From Christiangramia salexigens (GTDB lineage Bacteria; Bacteroidota; Bacteroidia; Flavobacteriales; Flavobacteriaceae), in the NCBI RefSeq assembly GCF_001889005.1, contig NZ_CP018153.1:1150501-1214500 (forward strand): a DNA stretch of 64,000 nucleotides, given 5' to 3'. Of this stretch, positions 24,500 through 32,143 are shown one piece after another; positions within the stretch are counted from its first letter, which is position 1; each line of letters begins with the position of its first letter. A model generated the notes under the pieces. It was not told the DNA's origin. It did no database searches and saw only the letters and a list, made by a program, of their open reading frames with translations. A program made the translations under genes and the position numbers.

Positions 24500-24958
24500 C
24501 TAATCTCCTTCACTTAATGAAAAACTTCCATCGCCGTTAAAATTAGAAAGATAAATAGTGACTGACCAAATTCCGGAAGTTCCTCGAGCAGTTACACCAG
24601 AGAATGAATCAGGTTCAACACCACCCCTTAAGGTTTTATTTAAAACAACATTCCCGTCGGCATCCTTAACTTCCATTTTAAATAACCCATTACTTGAAGA
24701 AGTAATATCAGCATTATAATCGGCAGTATTTAATGAGTTTTGCCATAAAAATGTTCTTTCGCCACTTCCACCATTACCGGTAAAATCACCATCAACATCA
24801 CCATTAAAATCATCTCCATCATCAAAAAGAACTGTTCCATTGACGGTTAATTCAACAGATTCAGTCGAATCATCATCTGAGCTACATCCAAAATTCATTA
24901 GCAATAACGAAAACGAAATAGCCACTAGGGCAGGCTTAATTAAGTTTTTTAGTATCAT
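24500..24958 (-). CDS. cassette 22: reversed lipoprotein gene
   Basis: A 152-residue lipoprotein encoded opposite to all other cassette genes. Signal peptide to NFGC (cysteine near residue 25), then the acidic linker SSDDDSTES typical of flavobacterial surface lipoproteins, and a small beta-rich domain (ELTVNGTVLFDDGDDFNG..., aspartate- and glycine-rich). No family is recognised. Because the cassette is read opposite to the array, it must have its own promoter, between the start codon at 24958 and the attC at about 25036. Reversed single genes are uncommon in integron cassettes. Confidence 0.75.
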   Translation of the reverse strand: MILKNLIKPALVAISFSLLLMNFGCSSDDDSTESVELTVNGTVLFDDGDDFNGDVDGDFTGNGGSGERTFLWQNSLNTADYNADITSSSNGLFKMEVKDADGNVVLNKTLRGGVEPDSFSGVTARGTSGIWSVTIYLSNFNGDGSFSLSEGD

Positions 24959-25035
24959 ATGTAGTAGTTTTAAAAACGTTAAAATTTGTTTAATATTACG
25001 AAAACAATATTAATCGGATATTTCACATATTTTGC

Positions 25036-25186
25036 GCATTTTGCACAACAACGGTTCATCGCCAATAAGCGGCAGCGTTAGAAAGAAAATAATTAACTTG
25101 ACCAACTACTAAAACACTAAGCCGACTCCCGAAGCATCGGGACGCGTCCCTTACTCCGCCAACTTGCGTTAACCGGGACCGTAAGT
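25036..25186 (+). repeat. attC site 22 (hybrid arms)
   Basis: R'' GCATTTTGCACAAC at 25036 is a perfect 14-base reverse complement of the opening GTTGTGCAAAATGC. The left arm is class B (TCATCGCCAATAAGCGG) but the right arm is class A (CCAACTTGCGTTAACC), so the arms pair poorly. The closing core reads GTAAGT at 25181: the expected GTT is missing. Confidence 0.8.
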
Positions 25187-25483
25187 AATTTTTCAATCAA
25201 GATTCAGATAATCAGATATTTTAAGAACATATTATTATTTCAAAGAAACATTTTCCTCATCGGATTATTTTTTTCTATTGTTATTGGTCTTTTAACCAAT
25301 AATACTTCAATGATTGGATTATGCTATTTATTATTAAGTCCAGTTATTCATTACTTAAACTACGAGATAAGAGGTAACTACGAATATTATTATTATTTCA
25401 ATCTCGGATTTCGCAGAACGATTTTATGGGGTTCAACAATACTTCTTGGTATCATTAATCTTTTAATTTTTTCGATGCTTTGA
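25181..25483 (+). CDS. cassette 23, gene 1: small membrane protein without a standard start
   Basis: An open frame of about 100 codons ending TGA at 25481-25483, overlapping the next gene start. It codes for three hydrophobic helices (around NIFLIGLFFSIVIGLLTN, MIGLCYLLLSPVIHYL and ILLGIINLLIFSML) separated by short loops, the second loop being tyrosine-rich. There is no ATG, GTG or TTG before the ATG at 25311, which would remove the first helix. It may use a rare start codon (ATC or ATT around 25196-25204), or the start may have been lost with the three bases missing from the core. It is the likely membrane partner of the ABC ATPase. Confidence 0.45.
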   Translation, partial: VSNFSIKIQIIRYFKNILLFQRNIFLIGLFFSIVIGLLTNNTSMIGLCYLLLSPVIHYLNYEIRGNYEYYYYFNLGFRRTILWGSTILLGIINLLIFSML

Positions 25484-26163
25484 AAGATCTTCATATAGAT
25501 AGCGTAAGAAAATCATATCAAGGAAAATTAATATTGAGTGACATTTTCTTGTCTTGTAAAAAAGGTGAAATTGTTGGATTGATTGGAAGAAATGGTTCTG
25601 GAAAATCTACATTACTAAATATAATTTTTGGAACTGAAAGTGCAGAAAATAAGTTCGTTAGAGTTGATAATAAAATTTTAAAAAGCTTCGCTGATTCTAG
25701 TAAAATAATAAATTACCTCCCGCAAGATAACTTCCTACCAAAGGAAGTTAAGGTTCATAATATTATAAAGTTATTCCTTTCACAAAAAAGGAAAATACAA
25801 TTAATAAATAATGATTTTATTAAGCCATTATTACAGAAAAAATTTAAAGTACTTTCCGGAGGAGAAAAAAGAATATTAGAAGTTTTCCTATTATTAAACT
25901 CAGAAGCTAATTTTGTGCTATTAGATGAACCTTTTAATGGCGTAAGTCCAATCATTCGAGATTATATAATGAAAATTATAAATGATGAAAGACAGAACAA
26001 AGGATTCATTATAACAGATCATGACTATGAGAATGTCTGGAAAGTATCAGATAGAGTTTTACTACTTAATAATGCAAGTATTAAGGAAATAATTGATGAA
26101 GAGGAACTAATTAAATATGGTTATTTAATAAAAACTACTTACAACATCGGTTATCGCAAATAG
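25480..26163 (+). CDS. cassette 23, gene 2: ABC transporter ATP-binding protein
   Basis: A 227-residue nucleotide-binding protein. Walker A GRNGSGKST (about residue 37-45), signature LSGGEKR (about 127), Walker B FVLLDEP (about 147) and H-loop TDHD (about 180) are all present; the Q-loop is at LPQDN. The signature is followed by a short C-terminal part, as in single-domain ATPases of the LptB/CcmA-like export group. It starts with TTG at 25480, overlapping the membrane-protein stop codon by two bases. The end is encoded by the attC (NIGYRK then TAG). Its transported substrate is unknown. Confidence 0.88.
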   Translation: MKDLHIDSVRKSYQGKLILSDIFLSCKKGEIVGLIGRNGSGKSTLLNIIFGTESAENKFVRVDNKILKSFADSSKIINYLPQDNFLPKEVKVHNIIKLFLSQKRKIQLINNDFIKPLLQKKFKVLSGGEKRILEVFLLLNSEANFVLLDEPFNGVSPIIRDYIMKIINDERQNKGFIITDHDYENVWKVSDRVLLLNNASIKEIIDEEELIKYGYLIKTTYNIGYRK

Positions 26164-26284
26164 GCGATACCGTTAGAAAGAAAATCTTTAACTTGATCAA
26201 CAATTAAAACACTAAGCCGACTCCCGAAGCATCGGAACGCGTCCCTTACTCCGCCAACTTGCGTTAACCGGGACCGTTGTGGTT
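26137..26284 (+). repeat. attC site 23 (class A arms, loop hairpin)
   Basis: R'' ACTTACAAC at 26137; R' GTTGTGGTTAAT at 26276. R'' would match an original opening GTTGTAAGT, which supports loss of three bases at the junction at 25181. Confidence 0.85.
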
Positions 26285-26293
26285 AATATTTAA

Positions 26294-26833
26294 ATGAAAA
26301 AGCCAACTATAATGATAAAAATTAAAGTTTTATATACTATTGTTTTTATCAGCTTAATATTTAGCTGTAAATCAGGAAAAATAGAAAGTGAAAATACCTA
26401 TGAAATAATTAATTCTATCACTAAATCGGAAGGGAATAAAAAGACAAAAATTTATTATAAAACAACTTCTTCCAAATATGATGGAGTTCAAATTGCAAAT
26501 TTCTTAAATAAGAATACGGTACAATTTAACCTTTGCGCACCTTCATTTGACAGAAATATTGCTGAGCTGACGCAAAAAGAAATAAATCTTCTTAAAGAAA
26601 AATTTAAAGATGTCAATTCTAAAAAATTTGACTTTTCAAAAATTAAGAATCGGGAAGAATTTACAAAAAGAAAAACCAATAGCACTGTCCATATATCGGA
26701 ACCGATAAAATTTAGAAATGGTGAATTTGCCATTTATTATTCAGAAGGAAGATATGGAGGAGAATTTACTTTATTAAAAATAGAAAAATCAAATTGGAAA
26801 AAAGTTTGCTCTAGTATGGTGTGGATAGAATAA
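26294..26833 (+). CDS. cassette 24: lipoprotein of unknown function
   Basis: A 179-residue protein with a lipoprotein signal (FSCKSGK, cysteine near residue 25); an ATG six codons later (26312) may be the true start. The mature part is charged at first, and ends in an aromatic, glycine-rich segment (FAIYYSEGRYGGEFTLLKIEKSNWKKV) that resembles the beta-sheet tail of small periplasmic proteins that end in a predicted NTF2-like or barrel fold. Not recognised. The ATG is 17 bp after the core, and the stop codon lies 2 bp before R''. Confidence 0.68.
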   Translation: MKKPTIMIKIKVLYTIVFISLIFSCKSGKIESENTYEIINSITKSEGNKKTKIYYKTTSSKYDGVQIANFLNKNTVQFNLCAPSFDRNIAELTQKEINLLKEKFKDVNSKKFDFSKIKNREEFTKRKTNSTVHISEPIKFRNGEFAIYYSEGRYGGEFTLLKIEKSNWKKVCSSMVWIE

Positions 26834-26835
26834 AT

Positions 26836-26986
26836 ACTAACCACAACAACGGTTACCGCAAATAGGCGGCACTGTTATACAGAAAATAATTAACTTGAAA
26901 AACGATTAAAACACTACGCCGACTCCCGAAGTATCTGGACGCGTCCACTACTCCTGCAACTTGCGGTAGCCGAGACCGTAGCCAAT
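26836..26986 (+). repeat. attC site 24 (closing core mutated)
   Basis: R'' ACTAACCACAAC at 26836 mirrors the opening GTTGTGGTTAAT with one mismatch. The closing core reads GTAGCCAAT (26978) instead of GTTGCCAGT, the form expected from the R'' of cassette 25. Confidence 0.82.
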
Positions 26987-27219
26987 TTTATAATTCAAGT
27001 TACGGACTAATAAATTTAAATCCTTTCTAAGCCTTATTCTTAATTTCTACACTTCTTATTATTGATTTCATAATTAAAATATAAAAAGACCTTACTTATC
27101 TAAAGATCAAAAAAATTAGCCTAAGTATTTTAATACGTTAATTTTAAGTACTTTAATAGTCTGTTTCTGATCGAAAATAACTATATGGAAAATTATAGTT
27201 TAACATAAAAATCCAGATT

Positions 27220-28161
27220 ATGAAAACATTGAAATTAATTGCTCTACTCCTGCTTTTAGAAAGTTTTATAGGCTGCAAAACCCAAAATACCGCTGTTCAA
27301 GACTCCCCCCAAACGGAAACCGTGGTGGTCGACCAGCCGAAATCCGTGGATATCCGTGGGGAGAAAATTCATTACATCGAACAAGGTTCTGGCGAACCCC
27401 TTATTTTCATCCACGGTACTATCAGTGACTATCGAGTTTGGATTTCACGTATGGAATCTTATTCAAATGAATATCATGTGATAGCCTATAGTCGGCGTTA
27501 TGCATATCCTAACAACCAGATTTTCGATGAGTCTCAGGACTATTCTGTTCGGGTACATGCCGATGACCTTTATGCATTAATCAAGAAACTCGATTTAAAA
27601 AAGGTCAATATCGTTGCACATTCTTACGGAGCCTTTACCGCTTTATTGATGGCATTGGATCATCCCGAAGTAGTAAACTCGATGGTACTTGGAGAGCCAC
27701 CCGTAGCCTCACTAGCGCAAAACACCGAAAAGGGCAGAGCAAGTTGGTCAGCTTTTTTAGAAGATTACTTGAGACCGGCAAAGCAAGATTTTATTTTGGA
27801 ACATAATGAAGCAGCCTTGGAACATTTTGTGCAGGGTGTACTTGGTGATAACTTTAAATTGTCTCAGGTGCCTCCGGAGGTTAAGCGAGGTTGGATGGAC
27901 AATCTAAATGAATTGTGGGGAGTAGCCATGAATGAGGACTTTATACAATTAGATGAAGATGCTATTAAATATTTAAACGTGCCCGTATTGCTATTGGTAG
28001 GTGACATTTCACCCAGCTATCTTATCGAGATTTCCAATGAATTGGACCGCCTTTTGCCTAAAAGCGAAATCGTCCGTTTTGATAATATGAACCATGGTCT
28101 CTATTTTGAACAGCCTGAAACTGTGGATAGAGCTGTAATGGAATTCTTGGATCGAAATTAA
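27220..28161 (+). CDS. cassette 25: alpha/beta hydrolase lipoprotein
   Basis: A 313-residue lipid-anchored hydrolase (GCKTQ, cysteine near residue 19). The alpha/beta fold starts at about residue 45 (IHYIEQGSGEPLIFIHGTISD with the oxyanion HG), the nucleophile elbow is AHSYGAFT (serine at about residue 135), an acid follows in LLVGDISPSY, and the catalytic histidine is in NMNHGLYFEQP (about 288). The domain resembles haloalkane/epoxide hydrolase-type and proline iminopeptidase-like enzymes of the family; substrate unknown. The leader is 230 bp, long for this array, so it probably has a promoter of its own. Codon use is visibly less AT-rich than in nearby cassettes. Confidence 0.88.
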   Translation: MKTLKLIALLLLLESFIGCKTQNTAVQDSPQTETVVVDQPKSVDIRGEKIHYIEQGSGEPLIFIHGTISDYRVWISRMESYSNEYHVIAYSRRYAYPNNQIFDESQDYSVRVHADDLYALIKKLDLKKVNIVAHSYGAFTALLMALDHPEVVNSMVLGEPPVASLAQNTEKGRASWSAFLEDYLRPAKQDFILEHNEAALEHFVQGVLGDNFKLSQVPPEVKRGWMDNLNELWGVAMNEDFIQLDEDAIKYLNVPVLLLVGDISPSYLIEISNELDRLLPKSEIVRFDNMNHGLYFEQPETVDRAVMEFLDRN

Positions 28162-28193
28162 AACAAATTAAAATCATAATTGTGCTATATAAA

Positions 28194-28344
28194 ACTGGCA
28201 ACATTAACGGTTTTCGCAAATGGCGGCACCGTTAGAAAGAAATTATTTAACTTGATCAACTATTAAAACACTAAGCCGACTCCCGAAGCATCGGGACGCG
28301 TCCCCTACTACGCCAACTTATGTTAACCGGGACCGTTAGGCACA
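28194..28344 (+). repeat. attC site 25 (loop hairpin variant)
   Basis: R'' ACTGGCAAC at 28194; R' GTTAGGCAC at 28336. The loop has CCCGAAGCATCGGG. The left arm is degraded (TTAACGGTTTTCGCAAATGG). Confidence 0.85.
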
Positions 28345-28491
28345 ATACTTAAGCAAAATTGTAACATATTGGAACATGAAAATTAGAGTACTATCCAGTA
28401 TACCTTACTTTCAATATTTAACAGTTGTTTAAATTACGATTGGATATCACACCGGAATTTCTATATTTGGCGAACAACAAAAACTACTTCA

Positions 28492-29787
28492 ATGCATCAC
28501 AAATTTTACCTGTCTCTGCTACTAGCAGTTACAGTTCTATTATCTTCCTGCACGGTAGATGATAGTGCACCATCAATCGATTATTCCATCAAATCAGATT
28601 CTTATTTCAAAATTCTAAGTCAGTATGACAATGGCTGGATCAAAGAAGCGAAATATGTGGACCCAGATGATTTGCCATTAAATGAAGTCACGTATCATGA
28701 AAACGGATTTATAGAATCGGCTAAAGTATATCACTTCAACAATCGGGCTTTATATATGGAGGTGAGAAGGGATGAACAAAATATGCCTCTATGGTCGAAA
28801 TACTACACTCCTGAAGGAGATGTATGGTTCGAAACTAAATATTTGAATGGCAAGGTTTCAGAAAAAATAGTCTATAGCGAGCAAGGAACTGCGGTACATA
28901 CATATTCAAACGGAGAGGTCACTTCTATAGAATTTACAAATTTGAACGGCATAGACAAGAGTCTTACAACCTACGATTTAGAAACAGACACAAAAACCGT
29001 AGAAATTACTAAGAATACTGAGATAATTCTGGAACAAGAATTTACCGGCATGGATGATTTTGGTGCGGGAATACTAACAAATAACCATGCTCCCAAAGCT
29101 AATCCATTTCATGAGCCAGAAAATAGTTATATCCCAATAGGAACATCTTTTTTCCATAATCCCATTTGGAAATACAAAGCAGATCCTATAAATGAAATGA
29201 TGCCCTATAGAAAATATGCTGATACTTTTAATCCTAACTCAAAATTCGCAGACCAACATGCCGTTAATTTTGAAGTTTATCAAAATATTATAGAACAATA
29301 TCCATTTACTGAAGATCAGGTCTTGATAATGAGCTATAACGAAAAAGAAGGTAGAGCAGGATTGACCCAGGTTTCCAGGGATGAAAAGTTAGCTGTTGAT
29401 GCTGAACGGCTTGAAAACCCTGAACTGTTTTCACTTAAATATGGAGACCAGTATATAGATAAGATCCATTACGGGAAAAATCTTGTGATCATTGGTGCAT
29501 TGCGTAATATGCCCACTAATGAGTTAGCTATTCGTATAATTAACCAGATCGCTAATAATCGTATGAACGATATTCTTAACGGCAGCAATCTTGTGAGTGA
29601 GAATGAGATGGAAATACTGAATAAAGTTTGGTTTGAAGTAAAATTGTTCTCTACTTTTAAGAACCAGAGAAATGGGATAGTACTTGAGAACACTGAAGAT
29701 TATCAGGCAGCTTTGGAAGAGTTCACAGCAGCTGAATCTGTGATCATCCAGTTTGAATACGCTAAATACGAACACCTGGTTCAATAA
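28492..29787 (+). CDS. cassette 26: large lipoprotein, possible pore-forming-like domain
   Basis: A 431-residue lipoprotein (LSSC, cysteine near residue 20). The N-terminal half (about 25-190) has irregular beta repeats of the MORN/toxin_repeat type (YHENGFIESAKVY, YTPEGDVWFETKYLNGKVSEKIVYSEQG). The C-terminal half (about 200-430) is unrecognised, but one stretch (SLKYGDQYIDKIHYGKNLVII, about 305-325; quoted in part) resembles the core strand of MACPF/cholesterol-dependent cytolysins. That similarity is short and weak. The ATG is about 150 bp after the core, and a rho-independent terminator follows 20 bp after the stop codon. Confidence 0.65.
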   Translation: MHHKFYLSLLLAVTVLLSSCTVDDSAPSIDYSIKSDSYFKILSQYDNGWIKEAKYVDPDDLPLNEVTYHENGFIESAKVYHFNNRALYMEVRRDEQNMPLWSKYYTPEGDVWFETKYLNGKVSEKIVYSEQGTAVHTYSNGEVTSIEFTNLNGIDKSLTTYDLETDTKTVEITKNTEIILEQEFTGMDDFGAGILTNNHAPKANPFHEPENSYIPIGTSFFHNPIWKYKADPINEMMPYRKYADTFNPNSKFADQHAVNFEVYQNIIEQYPFTEDQVLIMSYNEKEGRAGLTQVSRDEKLAVDAERLENPELFSLKYGDQYIDKIHYGKNLVIIGALRNMPTNELAIRIINQIANNRMNDILNGSNLVSENEMEILNKVWFEVKLFSTFKNQRNGIVLENTEDYQAALEEFTAAESVIIQFEYAKYEHLVQ

Positions 29788-29807
29788 AATTTTAAACAGT
29801 TCTAAAC

Positions 29808-29842
29808 AAAAGCCATCCATTTCCGGGTGGCTTTTTCTTTTC
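29808..29842 (+). terminator. hairpin terminator of the cassette 26 gene
   Basis: The stem AGCCATCC / GGGTGGCT (one G-T pair) with T-run CTTTTTCTTTT, directly after the stop codon of the 431-residue lipoprotein gene. One of the few terminators inside the array. Confidence 0.8.
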
Positions 29843-29943
29843 TATAGTTTAAATATTTTATATTAGAGCGTTATTATAATTGTATATGGTATACTTTCCT
29901 ATAATAGGTTGACTAGAAATTAAACCTTTTATCACTAAACCTA

Positions 29944-30189
29944 ATGAAAGCACAAAATCAACACTGTCGAAAAACTACCTACAAAAGAGCAGTCCTGTTG
30001 ATGATCTTAATCTCAATTTATGGATGTGGAGATTAAAATTGGGATGTAAATTTATATGAACAAATAATTGAAGAAATTTCGAAAGCAATTTACAAGTATG
30101 ATGCTTGGGGAGGTTTTGACTCTCTCACGAATTTGGATATACAAATATTTTCAATTATCATTTTTTTTAAACCCAAAAACTATAATTAA
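29944..30189 (+). pseudogene. cassette 26: decayed lipoprotein gene
   Basis: ATG 29944 opens a typical lipoprotein signal (VLLMILISIYGCGD) and then meets TAA two codons after the cysteine (30034). The frame continues open for another 50 codons, ending at TAA 30187-30189, with a plausible soluble sequence (LYEQIIEEISKAIYKYDAWGG). So this is a small lipoprotein gene killed by a stop codon just after the lipobox; its former 3' end is probably also lost. It suggests that a second cassette once lay here and its attC has gone. Confidence 0.65.
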
Positions 30190-30234
30190 ATCAGATCAAT
30201 TTTTAATCGAGGAATATTCAAAGAAAAAAGTACT

Positions 30235-30370
30235 GTGCCTAACAACGGTTATCGCAAATAGGCGGCACCGTTAGAAAGAAAATATTTAACTTGATCAACT
30301 ATTAAAACACTAAGCCGACAAATCTGCGTCCCCTACTCCGCCGACTGGCGATAACCGGACTATTAGTATT
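30235..30370 (+). repeat. attC site 26 (closing core mutated)
   Basis: R'' GTGCCTAAC at 30235 is the exact reverse complement of the opening GTTAGGCAC at 28336, so the whole 28336-30361 stretch is one unit. The closing core reads ATTAGTATT instead of GTTAGT. The preceding ACC has become ACT. Confidence 0.82.
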
Positions 30371-30529
30371 AAACAATAAATATACTATATCGAGAATGAT
30401 GGTAAAGTGCATATTATATCGCATATAATCAATCCTTTAATCGTCGGACTAATCATATTCGGCAAAATAGTTAAACCAAGTACACTCTCCCTTTGTTTTA
30501 TTAAATTGCAAAATATAGAAATAGCCGAA

Positions 30530-31654
30530 ATGAAAAATCTTATAATTAAACTGAGAGTTATATTAGCAATAATAAGTATTACAGTTTTTTTAATATCATG
30601 TACGGGTTCACGTTCTGTACCGTCTAATGTCATAACTTTAGCTGAACAGGGAAGTTTTGCAGTCGGGGGAACGGTAATAAGCAGTTCTGGTACATTTGAT
30701 CCTATCCAGGATGGTGCATTTAACCCAACAAATCAAAACACCTCAGGTCAAACACTTCATGGTGATCACGCTAGCGTTTTCTATCAAATCCCCGCTGAAC
30801 CCCGTAAACTTCCGTTAGTATTCTGGCACGGCTACGGGCAATCTATGAGAACCTGGCAAACTACGCCGGACGGGAGAGAAGGTTTTCAGAGTATTTTTCT
30901 TCGAAAAGATTTTCCCGTTTATCTAATAGATCAGCCCCGTCGAGGTCTGTCTGGACGCAGTACAGAACCTATTAGCATAAGTGCATCTACAGATGATCAA
31001 CTTTGGTTTGGCATTTTCAGGCTTGGTTTAGGAAATGATTTCTACCCCGGAGTTCAATTTTCTAAAGATCCAGAAGCATTAAATCAGTTTTTTCGCCAAA
31101 TGACACCTGATACGGGGCCGTTGAGTATTGAAATAAATATTAAGGCTGTTTCAGCATTATTTGATAAAATAGGTCCTTCAATACTTGTTACACATTCTCA
31201 TAGTGGAGGTCAGGGATGGCTTACGGCATTAAAAAATAATAATATCAAAGCAATCGTATCCTATGAACCCGGTAGTAATTTCGTATTTCCTGAAAATGAA
31301 GTACCGGCACCTATGCAATATCTCGGCGGAGAGCTGAAGGCAAGAGGAGTTCCTATATCTGAATTTAAACGGTTGACCGAAATACCCATAATTATTTACT
31401 ATGGAGATTATATTCCTGAAGAACCTGTAGTAAATCCGGGTAAGGAACAATGGAGAGTTGCGCTATCTATGGCAAAAAAATGGCGTGATATAGTAAATAA
31501 ATATGGAGGGGATGTGACTTTAGTTCCTCTCCCTGAAGCAGGTCTAAAAGGCAATACACATTTCCCAATGTCAGACCTTAACAATAAAAAAGTAGCTGAT
31601 CTAATGTACAATTGGCTAAAGGAAAAAGGATTAACTAAAAAAGAGAAAAAATGA
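30530..31654 (+). CDS. cassette 27, gene 1: alpha/beta hydrolase lipoprotein
   Basis: From ATG 30530 the product is 374 residues with a lipoprotein signal (LISC, near residue 22). The alpha/beta hydrolase domain (about residue 85 onward) shows LPLVFWHGYGQSMRTWQ, the oxyanion region, the elbow THSHSGGQG (nucleophile serine in HSHSGG) and the final ISEFKRLTEIPIIIYYGDYIP followed by a late histidine (GNTHFPMSD). It belongs to the group of large exported hydrolases found near cupin and flavodoxin genes in Bacteroidota. It overlaps the cupin start (ATGA) and so is translated with it. Substrate unknown. Confidence 0.85.
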   Translation: MKNLIIKLRVILAIISITVFLISCTGSRSVPSNVITLAEQGSFAVGGTVISSSGTFDPIQDGAFNPTNQNTSGQTLHGDHASVFYQIPAEPRKLPLVFWHGYGQSMRTWQTTPDGREGFQSIFLRKDFPVYLIDQPRRGLSGRSTEPISISASTDDQLWFGIFRLGLGNDFYPGVQFSKDPEALNQFFRQMTPDTGPLSIEINIKAVSALFDKIGPSILVTHSHSGGQGWLTALKNNNIKAIVSYEPGSNFVFPENEVPAPMQYLGGELKARGVPISEFKRLTEIPIIIYYGDYIPEEPVVNPGKEQWRVALSMAKKWRDIVNKYGGDVTLVPLPEAGLKGNTHFPMSDLNNKKVADLMYNWLKEKGLTKKEKK

Positions 31655-32124
31655 AAAATTTAATTACAGTATTATTATTTGTTGTTCCAATGTGTGTTTT
31701 CGCCCAAAATGAATCTTATTCAGTTTCTTCATATATGGAGGAGGGTACTAAGGCTCCAAATACTCATTATATAGGAGAGGCCTGGCTAAATGGGTTACTG
31801 GAGGTTGAAGGAGATTTAAACTTTCATATTACCAAGGCTAGTTTCAAAGCAAATTCTACTCTGGATTGGCATAAACACGCCTCTACCCAAGTCTTAATTT
31901 ATGTTGAAGGCGAAGGTTATTATCAGGAAAGAGGAAAAGACCCTGTTATTCTTAAAGCCGGGGACGTAATAAAATGTGAAAAAGATACAGAGCATTGGCA
32001 TTCATCCACCGAAAACAGTGATGTTACTTACTTGGCTGTGTATGGCGGAGAACAGCCCACTACCTGGACCGAAGTTCTATCGCAGGAATATTACGATAGT
32101 GTAGCAAAAAAATTGAAAGAATAA
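31651..32124 (+). CDS. cassette 27, gene 2: exported cupin
   Basis: A 157-residue single-domain cupin with a Sec signal peptide (MKNLITVLLFVVPMCVFAQ). The cupin motif 1 is DWHKHASTQVLIYVEGEGYY (about residue 70; quoted in part) with H, H and E for metal binding, and motif 2 is VIKCEKDTEHWH (about 115) with the final histidine. Such proteins are often carboxymuconolactone-decarboxylase-associated or quercetinase-like enzymes. It is the second gene of a three-gene operon and overlaps the hydrolase stop codon by four bases. Confidence 0.85.
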   Translation: MKNLITVLLFVVPMCVFAQNESYSVSSYMEEGTKAPNTHYIGEAWLNGLLEVEGDLNFHITKASFKANSTLDWHKHASTQVLIYVEGEGYYQERGKDPVILKAGDVIKCEKDTEHWHSSTENSDVTYLAVYGGEQPTTWTEVLSQEYYDSVAKKLKE

Positions 32125-32143
32125 GTTCTTATTTAATTTTGAA

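Noticed and set aside
30068..30274. 68-codon plus-strand frame ending in attC 26
   Set aside because: It has a TTG start and lies out of frame with the decayed lipoprotein gene at 29944-30189, which explains the sequence better.
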